64,000 nt of DNA from Streptomyces longhuiensis (GTDB lineage Bacteria; Actinomycetota; Actinomycetes; Streptomycetales; Streptomycetaceae), in contig NZ_CP085173.1 of assembly GCF_020616555.1 (NCBI RefSeq), forward strand, positions 744,001 through 808,000, given 5' to 3'. Under the pieces are notes generated by a model. That model did not search any database. It had not been told where the DNA came from and saw only the letters and a list, made by a program, of their open reading frames with translations. The translations under genes and the position numbers were made by a program. How positions within the stretch are numbered: position 1 is the first letter of the stretch; each line of letters starts with the position of its first letter. Below, in pieces: positions 28,906-37,569 of this stretch.

Positions 28906-29340
28906 ATGTTTTCCTCGCCCGTCACCCGTGACATCGAGAATCTGATCGCCGAGTACGCGGAACGGGTCGACACCGGTGATCTCGCCGGTGTGGGCCGGCT
29001 CTTCTCAGAGGGCGCTTTCGTCGGGAGCGACGGCACCCGGTTCGAGGGCGCCGGGGCCGTCGAGGGGATGCTCCGGGACCGCGTGATCCTCTACAGCGAC
29101 GGCACGCCGCGCACCCATCACGTCACCACCAACGTCCACATCGAAGTCGACCAGGAGGCCGGCACGGCCACGGGTCGGTCCTACGTGACGATCTTCCAAG
29201 CGGTCGACGGACTGCCGCTCCAGCCGATCGCGGCGGGCCGCTACCGGGACCGCTTCGTGCGCGAGGACGGTCAGTGGCGGTTCGCGGAACGCCTGATCAC
29301 GATCCATCTGGTGGGCGACATCAGCCACCACATGCGCTGA
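28906..29340 (+). CDS. SnoaL/NTF2-like protein
   Basis: A 144-residue cone-fold protein of the SnoaL-like/nuclear-transport-factor-2 superfamily (IENLIAEYAERVDTGDLAG, GMLRDRVILY, THHVTTNVHIEV, GRYRDRFVREDGQWRFAER). Members include isomerases, hydratases and dehydratases. AAGGGG lies six bases before the ATG at 28906. It converges with an alpha/beta hydrolase gene nine bases away. Reaction unknown. Confidence 0.88.
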   Translation: MFSSPVTRDIENLIAEYAERVDTGDLAGVGRLFSEGAFVGSDGTRFEGAGAVEGMLRDRVILYSDGTPRTHHVTTNVHIEVDQEAGTATGRSYVTIFQAVDGLPLQPIAAGRYRDRFVREDGQWRFAERLITIHLVGDISHHMR

Positions 29341-29349
29341 CCGCTCCCC

Positions 29350-30267
29350 TCACGTCAGGTTGGCGGTGTAGAAGTCGGCGAGCTTGTCGACGGCGACGTC
29401 GAGGTACTCCTTCTTGTCGTACAGGTCGACGTGGCTCGCGCCGTCGATCACGTACAACTCGGCGAAGCCCTTGGCCCGTTGGTGGACGTCGACGGCCATC
29501 CAGGACGTGACGGCGCGGGACCCGACGATCTGGAGCAGGGGGCGCGGGCCGATGAGCGGGACAGCGTGGAAGGCATCGAAGAAGGCGAGCTTGTCCAGGC
29601 TCTCCCAGGCCAGGAACTTCGCCGACCGCTCGTGCTGACCACGCGGCGTGCAGTAGTACTCGTAGCCCTCCGCACCGTGCTCGCCACCGAGCGAACGGGC
29701 CTGCTCGGCGGTCTCGGGGAACATCGTCATGACGCCGGACTCCGCGCCGCGGGCCGCCGCTGTGCGGGACTGGGCCGCGGCGTCGAGCAGGCTCTGGAAC
29801 ACGGCCGGATCCTGGGTGCCGTCGGCCCCGAGGCGGAACTGGCGGGCGACATCGACACCGCTGACCGTGGCCACGGCCCTGACACGGTGGTCGCCGCCGG
29901 CCGCGGCCAGCGAGTAGCCGCCGGAAGCGCAGACACCCAGGAGACCGATGGCTTCGGCGTCCACGTCGTCCCGGGTGGTCAGATACGAGACGGCGCCCTT
30001 GAAGTCCTCCACGCGCCGCGCCGGATCCTCCAGCCCGCGCGGCAGGCCGCCGGATTCGCCCTGGTGCGCGGCGTCGAAGGCAAGCGTGATGAATCCGTGC
30101 TCAGCCATCCGCCGCGCGTAGATGCCGGACGTCTGCTCCTTCACGCTGGTGCCGGGATGACCGACCACCAGCGCCGGACGCGGGCCCACTGCCGGGGTGT
30201 CGGGGGTGTAGAGGTGTGCGGCGATCCGGATACCGGCGCCGTCGAAGGTGACACTGCTTTTCGCCAT
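29350..30267 (-). CDS. Alpha/beta hydrolase (dienelactone-hydrolase-like)
   Basis: A 305-residue alpha/beta hydrolase. The nucleophile elbow is GVCASGGYS with Cys113 at the nucleophile position, as in the dienelactone-hydrolase-like group, or Ser115 as an alternative. The C-terminal His is in VIDGASHVDLYD. AAGGAG lies six bases before the ATG at 30267. No signal peptide. Substrate unknown. Confidence 0.87.
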   Translation of the reverse strand: MAKSSVTFDGAGIRIAAHLYTPDTPAVGPRPALVVGHPGTSVKEQTSGIYARRMAEHGFITLAFDAAHQGESGGLPRGLEDPARRVEDFKGAVSYLTTRDDVDAEAIGLLGVCASGGYSLAAAGGDHRVRAVATVSGVDVARQFRLGADGTQDPAVFQSLLDAAAQSRTAAARGAESGVMTMFPETAEQARSLGGEHGAEGYEYYCTPRGQHERSAKFLAWESLDKLAFFDAFHAVPLIGPRPLLQIVGSRAVTSWMAVDVHQRAKGFAELYVIDGASHVDLYDKKEYLDVAVDKLADFYTANLT

Positions 30268-30421
30268 GGAAGGCTCCTTGATGATGTGGCGTTCATAGGG
30301 CCCGTCGGCCTGATTCGGCGGACATCTCAACCATCACCGCAGATCCGCGAAGCGAAAAGAGACAGGTTTCTGCCGGGGAAAGAACCTGCCCCCTCACCTG
30401 TGCACCGTTGACACCCGGCCC

Positions 30422-30781
30422 GTGGGTGGGCGCGGGCAAGCTGCATGCGAACTGCCTGATTCCGCGCGGCACTGTCCGGCCGGCTCCACGATGTGGCGGG
30501 ACCAGGTGTACGCGTACCCAGGGTTACGGGACGGTGTTCCGGTGACGTGCGCCGCCACGATGGAGGCCGAGGGCCGCCTCTTCGTAGCGCTCGTCGTCAC
30601 CGCTCCGGCCTGTGAGCGCCGCGGCTACGGTGAGGCGATCACCCGCAAGGCGCCGAACGAGGGGGCGCGGGCCACTGGCCTGACCCGCGCGACGCTCCAC
30701 GCGACCGCCGGCGCGCCGGTGTACCCCCGGATCGGCTTCGAGCCGCACTCGCAGTTGCGCTTCTACGCGTTGCAGCACTGA
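30422..30781 (+). pseudogene. GNAT acetyltransferase, C-terminal part
   Basis: The last 85 codons read like the end of a GNAT N-acetyltransferase: CAATMEAEGRLFVALVVT, then VTAPACERRGYGEAITRKA (the acetyl-CoA pyrophosphate loop) and YPRIGFEPHSQLRFYALQH. The preceding sequence does not supply the N-terminal half expected for the family. An ATG at 30491 could start a short form. Probably 5'-truncated. Confidence 0.6.
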
Positions 30782-30819
30782 TCACGCCCTGAAGCACTGA
30801 CCACGCGTGGAAGGGCCAA

Positions 30820-31701
30820 TTACGTGTTGAAGGGCTGATCCGGCGCCGGGCCATCGGCCGGCTCGGCCTTCCATGAGGCGAGGATCCGCAACCCGTCGTG
30901 CGACGGGCTGTCTGGTTCGGCGGTGAGGACCATGAGTCGCTGGCCCGATCCGTCGGGGCAGGCCCAGGTGTCGCAGTCGAGGGTGAGGTCGCCGACCAGC
31001 GGGTGCCGGTAGCGCTTGGTGCCGTAGCTGGCACTGATCACGCGGTGTTCGGCCCACCAGGACCGGAAGTCCGCGTCCTGGAGCGACAGCTCCCCTACAA
31101 GGCGGGCGAGTTCGGGGTCGTCCGGGTCGGTCGCGGCCTCCATGCGCAGTGCGGCCACCGCATCGCGAGCTTCCCTCTTCCAGTCCAGGTACAGGGCACG
31201 GAACACGGGGTCCGTGAAGAGCAGGTGCACGTAGTTGCGGCGGGCCGGCCGCACCGCCGAGAAGTCCGTGTACAGGGCTGCCGCGGCCGGGTTCCAAGCC
31301 AGGATGTCCAGGCGCTTGCCGAGGACGAGGGCAGGCGTCTCCGTCAGTTGATCGAGCAGGCGTCGCATCGCGGGCCTCGGACGCTGCGCGGGTCTCCGGT
31401 GTCGGGGCCGTGCGTCGGTCCGCCCTGCGATCTCGTACAAGTACGCCTGTTGGTCCTCGTCTAGGCATAGCGCGCGGACCAGGGTTTCCAGGACCGACGC
31501 GGACGCCCGGACCCGGCCCTGTTCCAGACGCGTGTAGTAGTCGACGCTGATCGCGGCCAGCTGGGCGACTTCCTCGCGGCGCAGTCCCGCGACCTTGCGA
31601 GGTGTGTCCGCGCCGGAAAGGCCGCACTCCCCCGGCGTCAACTGCGCTCTGCGTGCTTTCAGGAAGGCCCCGAGTGTGCGGGGCTCAGGCACCGGATTCA
31701 T
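30820..31701 (-). CDS. XRE regulator with MmyB-like C-terminal domain (second)
   Basis: A 293-residue regulator with the same architecture as the one at 27184: helix-turn-helix (VAGLRREEVAQLAAISVDYY, TRLEQGRV) and MmyB-like domain (ILAWNPAAAALYTDF, YVHLLFTDPVFRALYLDW, HPLVGDLTLDCDTW). ATG at 31701 with GAGGATGAGGAAC before it. It lies beside a Bax-inhibitor fragment, so its original partner gene may be lost. Confidence 0.9.
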   Translation of the reverse strand: MNPVPEPRTLGAFLKARRAQLTPGECGLSGADTPRKVAGLRREEVAQLAAISVDYYTRLEQGRVRASASVLETLVRALCLDEDQQAYLYEIAGRTDARPRHRRPAQRPRPAMRRLLDQLTETPALVLGKRLDILAWNPAAAALYTDFSAVRPARRNYVHLLFTDPVFRALYLDWKREARDAVAALRMEAATDPDDPELARLVGELSLQDADFRSWWAEHRVISASYGTKRYRHPLVGDLTLDCDTWACPDGSGQRLMVLTAEPDSPSHDGLRILASWKAEPADGPAPDQPFNT

Positions 31702-31738
31702 GTTCCTCATCCTCGCGCGCTCGATGTCGGCACGCCGG

Positions 31739-31940
31739 TCAGTTGTCGCTCTGCAGGATCGACAGCACCCGGAGCCCTTCGAGGTAGATCCACACCAGCG
31801 TGGTGGTGAGGCCGAAGGCCGCGAACCAGGAGTCGTCCCGCGGGGCACCGTAGGCGATGCCGTCCTCGATCTGTTCGAAGTCCAGGGCCAGGAACGCCGC
31901 GCCGAGCGGTACGCCGGCGAGGCCGAACCACTCGACGGCG
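31739..31940 (-). pseudogene. Bax inhibitor-1 (YccA) family fragment
   Basis: The minus-strand frame VEWFGLAGVPLGAAFLALDF, then APRDDSWFAAFGLTTTLVWI and YLEGLRVLSILQSDN matches the last helices and tail of BI-1/YccA membrane proteins. Upstream it changes abruptly into a different signal-peptide-like frame (ISRRRVAVAMTAGAVG). Only the C-terminal quarter of the gene survives. Confidence 0.65.
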
Positions 31941-32190
31941 CCTCACCCACCGGCACCGCGGAGGTCCGGCCGCGGGCGAGAGCTGATGCCCGCCCCGCCC
32001 CGGAAGGGCCCACCGCACCTGCCGTCATCGCCACCGCCACCCTGCGTCTGCTGATCACGATGCCCCTCTCGCCTTCCGTCCGGCACATACGTCGCGGCAC
32101 ACGCCTGCCAAGCGTCACCACACCGATAGGCGATGAGATCCCACTCTCGGTACACACATGTCCAGGGTGACGGTGCACCCCTCCCCTGAC

Positions 32191-32391
32191 CTAGAGCCCA
32201 AGATCCAAGGCCAGGCACGAGTAGTAGTTCCACGAGCGCTCAGGGTCGTACGCCGCGCTCGCCCCGGCGTTCGCCTCGGCCTCCACCTCCTCGGTCATGT
32301 CCTCGAAGCGGATACGCGCGGGGAGCTTGCCGTACCGCGCATGCCGTGCCGCCGTAGCGGCCTCCGTGTCCATCGCGACTACCTTGCTCAT
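32191..32391 (-). CDS. Small hypothetical protein (66 residues)
   Basis: MSKVVAMDTEAATAARHARY and so on, ending DPERSWNYYSCLALDLGL. GGAG lies eight bases before the ATG. It diverges from ohr, and a 21-bp operator at 32469 lies upstream with its TTGACA facing this gene, so it may belong to the same regulon. No family recognised. Confidence 0.55.
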   Translation of the reverse strand: MSKVVAMDTEAATAARHARYGKLPARIRFEDMTEEVEAEANAGASAAYDPERSWNYYSCLALDLGL

Positions 32392-32468
32392 GGTCCGTCT
32401 CCATCTCGTGAGTCGTCGATCGTGACCTCGTGCACTGTCTGGATGACTCCCAGACTGCTTCCCTCCTC

Positions 32469-32489
32469 GTAACCTGTCAAGAGGGTTAC
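32469..32489. promoter_or_regulatory. Shared operator, copy A (GTAACC-N9-GGTTAC)
   Basis: Perfect inverted half-sites around TGTCAAGAG. On the minus strand its TTGACA could be the -35 of the small gene at 32391. Confidence 0.75.
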
Positions 32490-32505
32490 TTATTCCATTC
32501 CGCCC

Positions 32506-32535
32506 TTGACAGGAGCGCACGGTGTGGCCAGGCTT
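32506..32535 (+). promoter_or_regulatory. Promoter of ohr-LLM operon
   Basis: TTGACA (32506-32511), an 18-bp spacer and AGGCTT (32530-32535), followed directly by operator copy B. The same layout and spacing recur upstream of the tannase gene. Confidence 0.6.
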
Positions 32536-32556
32536 GTAACCGTTCCAACCGGTGAC
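32536..32556. promoter_or_regulatory. Shared operator, copy B (GTAACC-N9-GGTGAC)
   Basis: Immediately follows the predicted -10 of the ohr promoter, 45 bp before the ohr start. A position covering the transcription start suggests repression. Confidence 0.75.
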
Positions 32557-32601
32557 CTGCTGTAAGGCATCGAACTTCCACCCCGCGAGGAGACAGCAAC
32601 C

Positions 32602-33027
32602 GTGTCAGTCAGCTACACCGGAACCGTCACCGTCACCGGCGAGGGCCGCAACGGAGGCCACGTCCGCTCCAGCGACGGAGAGCTCGACGCCTCTCTCGCG
32701 ATTCCCAAGGAATTCGGCGGTGCCGGCGGCGCCACCAACCCCGAGCAGCTCTTCGCCGCGGGCTGGGGCGCGTGCTTCCTCGGCGCCGTCCGCCGCGCCG
32801 CCGCCCAGCGCAAGATCGCCCTCAAGAGCACGGCCATCACGGTCAACACCACACTCACCCACGGCGAGGACGGTGAGTTCAACCTCAGCGCCGTCCTCAA
32901 CGTCGAGCTCGGGGGCGTCGACCAGTCCAGCGCCAACGACCTCGCCCACGCCGCCCACCAGCTCTGCCCCTACTCCAAGGCGACACGCAACAACATCCCC
33001 GTCATCATCAACGCCACTGCCGTCTGA
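32602..33027 (+). CDS. ohr: Organic hydroperoxide resistance protein (Ohr/OsmC)
   Basis: A 141-residue Ohr-type thiol peroxidase that reduces organic and lipid hydroperoxides. Both catalytic cysteines are present: Cys58 (NPEQLFAAGWGACF) and Cys122 (HQLCPYSKATRNN). GTG start with GAGGAG nine bases upstream. It is followed 21 bp later by an LLM oxidoreductase. Instead of an adjacent OhrR gene, the promoter carries the 21-bp palindromes shared with other genes of this region. Confidence 0.92.
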   Translation: MSVSYTGTVTVTGEGRNGGHVRSSDGELDASLAIPKEFGGAGGATNPEQLFAAGWGACFLGAVRRAAAQRKIALKSTAITVNTTLTHGEDGEFNLSAVLNVELGGVDQSSANDLAHAAHQLCPYSKATRNNIPVIINATAV

Positions 33028-33048
33028 CACTCCGGAGGAAGAGAGAAC

Positions 33049-33966
33049 ATGCGTCTGGGTCTGGCCCTCCCCACTTTCGGTACCGACGCCCACGCGGACG
33101 GTGTCATCACCGTCAGCCGCACCGCAGAGGATCTCGGGTACGACTCTCTGTGGACGGGGGACCGGGTGCTCGCCCCCCGCTCGCCGAGCAGGCCCTATCC
33201 GAGCCAGGACGGGGTGATGCCGCGGATCCACGAGAACCATATGGACCCGCTGACGAGTCTGGCCTTCGCCGCCGCCCACACCAGCCGCGTCCGGCTGGGC
33301 ACCAGCACGCTCAACGGCCTGTGGCACCCTCCCCTGATGCTCGCCCGGTCGTTGACCACCCTCGACGTACTCAGCCGCGGCCGGCTCGACGTCGGATTCG
33401 GTCTCGGCTGGATGCCCGACGAGTACGCGGCCGTGGGGGTGCCCTGGGAAGGCAGGGGCGCCCGCCTCGACGAGACGCTCGACATCCTGGAGACGTACTG
33501 GGCCGAGGACGAGTTCGCCCACCGGGGGCCACTGTTCACCGTTCCGGAGACAGTTGTCGGGCTGAAGCCCGAGCAGCGGCCCGGACCGCCCGTCCTGCTC
33601 GCCGCGTTCAGCCCCGCCGGGCTGCGTAGGGTCGCCCGGCGGGCCAGCGGCTGGCTACCCGTGGCGATGCCGCTCCCCCACCTCATGGGCATGTGGAAGA
33701 CGATCGCCGAAGAGGCGGAGTCGGCGGACCGCGACCCCGGCGGTTTGCGCATGGCGCTAAGGGTCAACCCGGCCCTGACCGACATCGAGACCGAGGCAGA
33801 ACAGTTCCCCCGGTCCGGAACGCTCGGCCAGTACATCGACTACGCACGTGCCGCTGCCGAAGCGGGCGTGCACGAACTCTTCATCGATCTGGGGCAATCG
33901 CCCGCGTCCCTCGACGAACGCCTTGACATGGCGGGCCGCTTCATCGCGGGCGTACGGAGAGGCTGA
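33049..33966 (+). CDS. LLM-class flavin/F420-dependent oxidoreductase
   Basis: A 305-residue luciferase-like TIM-barrel oxidoreductase (RLGLALPTFGTDAHADG, LGYDSLWTGDRV, RVRLGTSTLNGLWHPP, GRLDVGFGLGWMPDEYAAVG). In actinomycetes this subgroup often uses F420. GGAGG lies eight bases before the ATG. Co-transcribed with ohr and so part of the palindrome-tagged set; it may act on an oxidised lipid or xenobiotic. Confidence 0.9.
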   Translation: MRLGLALPTFGTDAHADGVITVSRTAEDLGYDSLWTGDRVLAPRSPSRPYPSQDGVMPRIHENHMDPLTSLAFAAAHTSRVRLGTSTLNGLWHPPLMLARSLTTLDVLSRGRLDVGFGLGWMPDEYAAVGVPWEGRGARLDETLDILETYWAEDEFAHRGPLFTVPETVVGLKPEQRPGPPVLLAAFSPAGLRRVARRASGWLPVAMPLPHLMGMWKTIAEEAESADRDPGGLRMALRVNPALTDIETEAEQFPRSGTLGQYIDYARAAAEAGVHELFIDLGQSPASLDERLDMAGRFIAGVRRG

Positions 33967-33976
33967 CAGGGGCCGG

Positions 33977-34603
33977 TCAGCCCTCCTCCGTCAGCGACAC
34001 CCCGAGGAGATCCTCCAGTTCGGCGATCGTCTGCGGCGAGTCCTTCGCGTACACCGTGGCGAAGCCCAGTTCCGCCGCCGTCGGGAGGTGCTGCGGGCTG
34101 TCGTCGACGAACACACACTGATCGGCGGCCAGTTCGAGCATTCCGAGCACGAGGCGGAAGATCTCCGGTTCCGGCTTGCGCAGGCCATGGTCCTCCGAGA
34201 TCACCACGGCGTCGTAGTCCTCCAGGTCGTATCCGGCGTAGAGGTTCCACGGCGTCGTGCCGACCGAGTTGGAGAGGATCGCGACCTTCACTCCCGCCCT
34301 GCGTGCGGCGGCGGCAGCGGCGACGACCGAGGCCTCCGGACGCAGGTCGGCGAAGATGCGGCCCATCAGGTTCTCCGGCGCGACACCGAGCCGCTCAGCG
34401 GCCTCGGTGTTCCACCGGCTCTGGGTGATCGTGCCACGTTCCAGTTGCTCGGTCCGCCGGACCATCTCCTCGTCCAGGTAGAGGGCCTTGAGCAAGGTGC
34501 CCTCCGGGAGCCCCTCACGTTTCTCGAAGGCGAGCGCGGCCGGGATCAGCGGCGTGGTCAGCACTCCGCCGAAGTCGAGGACGAGGCCCTTGCGGTAGGT
34601 CAT
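33977..34603 (-). CDS. HAD-superfamily hydrolase
   Basis: A 208-residue HAD phosphatase-like protein. Motif I is DFGGVL (the second Asp of DxD is replaced by Gly, as in epoxide-hydrolase N-terminal domains), motif II LSNS, motif III the Lys in LRKPEPEIF and motif IV VDDS. The altered motif I leaves catalytic activity uncertain. It converges with the LLM gene ten bases away. Confidence 0.88.
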   Translation of the reverse strand: MTYRKGLVLDFGGVLTTPLIPAALAFEKREGLPEGTLLKALYLDEEMVRRTEQLERGTITQSRWNTEAAERLGVAPENLMGRIFADLRPEASVVAAAAAARRAGVKVAILSNSVGTTPWNLYAGYDLEDYDAVVISEDHGLRKPEPEIFRLVLGMLELAADQCVFVDDSPQHLPTAAELGFATVYAKDSPQTIAELEDLLGVSLTEEG

Positions 34604-34888
34604 GACGGAACTCCTGTGGTGCGTGGTCGTGGTCCGCGGTGGTCACGGTGGATGGTGGTCATGGCGGATGGCGGGTGCCAAGCGACCCGGCCGATGCCGT
34701 CCGGCCCCGCATCTTGCACGGCGCGGGAAACGGGGGCACCGAAGCACCATTCCCCCCGCCTCCCGCAGACACTCGGCCATCAGATCGCCCGCGAAGGCCT
34801 CCAGCCGGGCCAGAACCCTACTTCAGGCCCATGGCGGTGATCGGTGATCTCGCTTCGAAACCTGACGGCAACTGCCGGCCAGTGGTCG

Positions 34889-35752
34889 CTACCGGGCGGC
34901 GCGGGCCGCTTCCTCGATGACGCGAGTGACGACGCTTGGGTGGGAGACGGCGACGGAATGGGATGCCGCGACCTCGGTGGTGCGGGCGTGGGCACGCTTG
35001 GCCATGAAGCGCTGCGCGGCGGCCGGGATGTTCAGATCCTGCGTGGTGACGATGTCCCAGCTGGGGATGGTCTTCCAGGCGGCGACGGTGGCCTTCTCCT
35101 CCAACGCGGACTGGGCGATGGGACGCTGGCCTGCGGCGGCGAGCGCGGCCTTCGCGTTGGAGACGTCCGCGGCGAACTGGTGGCGAAACTTGTCCTGTTG
35201 GATGTAGAGCTCGGTGCCCTTGCTTCCGTCGGGGTTGGAGACGGGAACCGGGTCGAGGGCGTCGGGCAGGGTGGAGCCGGGGTACTGGTCGGTCAGCTCC
35301 AAAGCCGACTCTCCTGGCGCGGGCAGGAACGCCGCCACGTAGACGAGCCCCTTGACCTCGGGGTCGTTCGCGGCGGCCTCGCTGATCACCGAGCCGCCAT
35401 AGGAGTGACCGACGAGGATCTTTGGGCCTTTGACGTGGTCGAGGACGCTGCGCAGGACGGTGGCGTCGGCGTGCGGACCGCGCAGGGGGTTCGCTGCCGC
35501 GACGACGGGATAGCCGTCGGCGTGCAGCCGGGCGATCACACCGTTCCAACTGGAGGCGTCGGCGAAGGCGCCGTGCTCCAGCACGATGGTGGGCTTGGCC
35601 TGCCCCCTGCTGACCGACCGATCGGCATCGGCGGTGGCGGTGGCGGTGGCGGGGCCGACGAGCGCGAACGCCCCGACCGCGATACCGGCCGCCACGGCCG
35701 CCCCGACGCCGGTGAGAATCCGCCTCTTGCTCGCACGCTTGACGTTGGACAT
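34889..35752 (-). CDS. Secreted alpha/beta hydrolase
   Basis: A 287-residue exported hydrolase. The N-terminus is a twin-Arg-like KRRILTGVGAAVAAGIAVG leader, followed by the EstC-like core: LEHGAFADASSWNGVI, nucleophile Ser117 in VGHSYGG and His in AASHSVAVSHP. GGAGAGG lies seven bases before the ATG at 35752. Its promoter region carries operator copies C1 and C3 and it diverges from a second Tat-exported hydrolase. Substrate unknown; esterase or lactonase activity is plausible. Confidence 0.9.
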   Translation of the reverse strand: MSNVKRASKRRILTGVGAAVAAGIAVGAFALVGPATATATADADRSVSRGQAKPTIVLEHGAFADASSWNGVIARLHADGYPVVAAANPLRGPHADATVLRSVLDHVKGPKILVGHSYGGSVISEAAANDPEVKGLVYVAAFLPAPGESALELTDQYPGSTLPDALDPVPVSNPDGSKGTELYIQQDKFRHQFAADVSNAKAALAAAGQRPIAQSALEEKATVAAWKTIPSWDIVTTQDLNIPAAAQRFMAKRAHARTTEVAASHSVAVSHPSVVTRVIEEAARAAR

Positions 35753-35795
35753 GGGAAACCCTCTCCAGAAGTGCATTGATCCACCGAGTAATGGC

Positions 35796-35816
35796 ATCAC
35801 TGGTCTGACTGGTGAC
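35796..35816. promoter_or_regulatory. Shared operator, copy C1 (ATCACT-N9-GGTGAC)
   Basis: Slightly imperfect left half. It lies just downstream of the predicted -10 of the minus-strand hydrolase promoter, the same place as copies B, E2 and G2 in their promoters. Confidence 0.65.
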
Positions 35817-35819
35817 AAA

Positions 35820-35849
35820 TAACCTGCCAGACCAATCATCACCGGTCAA
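35820..35849 (-). promoter_or_regulatory. Promoter of the secreted hydrolase gene
   Basis: On the minus strand: TTGACC (35849-35844), an 18-bp spacer and AGGTTA (35825-35820). Copy C3 overlaps the -35 and copy C1 follows the -10. Confidence 0.55.
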
Positions 35850-35858
35850 GCAGGTGAC
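35838..35858. promoter_or_regulatory. Shared operator, copy C3 (ATCACC-N9-GGTGAC)
   Basis: Its spacer GGTCAAGCA is the exact inverse of that in copy D, so C3 and D are near-identical inverted copies facing the two divergent hydrolase genes. Confidence 0.75.
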
Positions 35859-36039
35859 GATTGTTTCGCAGGGCGACCACACAGACCGAGGGCGTCGCGT
35901 CGGCGCACCGGCCCACGCCACCGGCGCCGCCGAATCCACCACCACTTCGAAGCCCCCTCCACGGCAACCAAGGGCGCCGGGCGGCTGGAGCGCGCGAGGC
36001 GCACAGGGAAGGGTGAGGGTGTCACTTCCCGATGCATGC

Positions 36040-36060
36040 GTCACCTGCTTGACCGGTGAC
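36040..36060. promoter_or_regulatory. Shared operator, copy D (GTCACC-N9-GGTGAC)
   Basis: Perfect half-sites with TTGACC inside, 87 bp before the start of the plus-strand hydrolase at 36147. Confidence 0.75.
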
Positions 36061-36146
36061 GCGAGACCTGTCAGAGTCAAGCCACACGTTGGCCGTCGTG
36101 AACGGCACGGACGTATTTCTCACCGGAACGTATGGAGGGGTTTCAC

Positions 36147-37208
36147 ATGATCAACAGGCGTACCTTCAACACGGCGATGGGCCTGGGCACCGGAGCGGCG
36201 GCAGTCTCCCTGGCCGGTCTGCAGGGCGTTTCCCACGCCGCTGGCAGCACCCCGGACAATGGCGGCAAGGTTCCCGTCGTGCCGTCCGTGACCCCGGGCG
36301 CGCACACCTCCTTCCCCGCGCTGAAGCAGATCAAGGCCGGTCTGCTGAACGTCGGTTACGCCGAGCTCGGACCCGCCCACGGGCCGGCCGTCATCTGCCT
36401 GCACGGCTGGCCCTACGACATCCACAGCTACGTCGATGTCGCACCGCTGCTGGCCGACCAGGGCTACCGCGTGATCGTCCCCTACCTCCGGGGCCACGGC
36501 ACGACGCGCTTCCGTTCCTCCCGAACGTTCCGCAACGCGCAGCAGTCGGTGATCGCCCTGGACATCATCGCGCTGATGGACGCCCTCAAGATCGACAAGG
36601 CCGTGGTCGCCGGCTTCGACTGGGGCTCGCGGACCGGCGACATCCTCGCCGCCCTGTGGCCCGAGCGGGTCAAGGCCCTGGTCTCGGTGAGCGGTTACCT
36701 CATCACCAACCGCAAGGCGCAGCTGGAACCGATCGCACCGGCCGCCGAGCACACCTGGTGGTACCAGTACTACTTCGCCACCGAGCGCGGCAAGAAGGCC
36801 ATGGAGCGACAAGACCTCCGCCATGACCTGACCAAGCTGGTGTGGCAGACCGTCTCGCCGACCTGGAACTTCGACGACGCCACCTTCGAGCGCACCGAAG
36901 CCGCCTTCGAGAACCCCGACTACGCCGCGATCGTCATCCACAACTACCGCTGGCGCCTCGACCTGACCGAGGGCGAGCGGCGCTACGACATCTACGAGGA
37001 CAAGCTGGCGCAGGCGCCCACCATCGCGGTACCCACCCTCACCATCGACGCCCAGTACGACCCGTTCACCGCGCCCGGCGACGGAACGGGGTACCGCAAC
37101 AAGTTCACCGGGAAGTACGAGCACCGCACGCTGGCCGTCGGACACAACGTGCCGCAGGAGGCACCGACGGCGTTCGCCCAGGCCGTCGTCGACGTGGACC
37201 ACTTCTGA
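36147..37208 (+). CDS. Tat-exported epoxide-hydrolase/dehalogenase-type alpha/beta hydrolase
   Basis: A 353-residue protein with a Tat signal (MINRRTFNTAMGLGTGAAAV). The core has the oxyanion motif HGWPYD, an Asp nucleophile (Asp158 in AGFDWGSRTG) as in epoxide hydrolases and haloalkane dehalogenases, a cap domain with Trp/Tyr clusters (TWWYQYYF), the acid region DAQYDPF and His333 (VGHNVPQEAP). GGAGGGG lies six bases before the ATG. Operator copy D lies upstream. An Asp nucleophile makes epoxide or halide hydrolysis more likely than ester hydrolysis. Confidence 0.9.
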   Translation: MINRRTFNTAMGLGTGAAAVSLAGLQGVSHAAGSTPDNGGKVPVVPSVTPGAHTSFPALKQIKAGLLNVGYAELGPAHGPAVICLHGWPYDIHSYVDVAPLLADQGYRVIVPYLRGHGTTRFRSSRTFRNAQQSVIALDIIALMDALKIDKAVVAGFDWGSRTGDILAALWPERVKALVSVSGYLITNRKAQLEPIAPAAEHTWWYQYYFATERGKKAMERQDLRHDLTKLVWQTVSPTWNFDDATFERTEAAFENPDYAAIVIHNYRWRLDLTEGERRYDIYEDKLAQAPTIAVPTLTIDAQYDPFTAPGDGTGYRNKFTGKYEHRTLAVGHNVPQEAPTAFAQAVVDVDHF

Positions 37209-37569
37209 CGGAGAGCCAGGGACCGGGCCGTGCACGGACAGCCCCGCTCATACAGATCCCGCTCCCACGAACAGGGCTCGACATGCCCGGCGGGAACATG
37301 ACCGCGTGGGCGATCGGCGATCGCAACTCAGCGGCGGTGGACCCGGTCGTCGGCTACAGCGGCCAGGGCAGCACCATCCCGGAGGAGTTCGACCCCGCCG
37401 CGGACCGTTCGTCCCGCCGGATATCGCCGCGAGCGTCACCCCTGACATCGCCGGTTTCCCCTGTCCTAGCGTCGGCTACCGTCACGTCAGAGTGGCAATT
37501 ACCCTACCCGTACGCTCAGCACTGCGACCTTTATCATCCAAATATGCACAGAGCTGTAGACTCTCCGCC
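37209..37569. other. Intergenic region with an unplaced coding-like stretch
   Basis: About 360 bp. The frame from about 37284 (MPGGNMTAWAIGDRNSAAVD, then PVVGYSGQGSTIPEEFDPAA) has protein-like composition but no start context or recognised family, so it is probably a remnant. The last 70 bp are AT-richer and should hold the TetR promoter. Confidence 0.4.

Noticed and set aside
32497..32517. Operator copy between A and B
   Set aside because: The TTGACA core is there but both half-sites are poor (ATTCCG and GGAGCG). I treat it as the -35 only.
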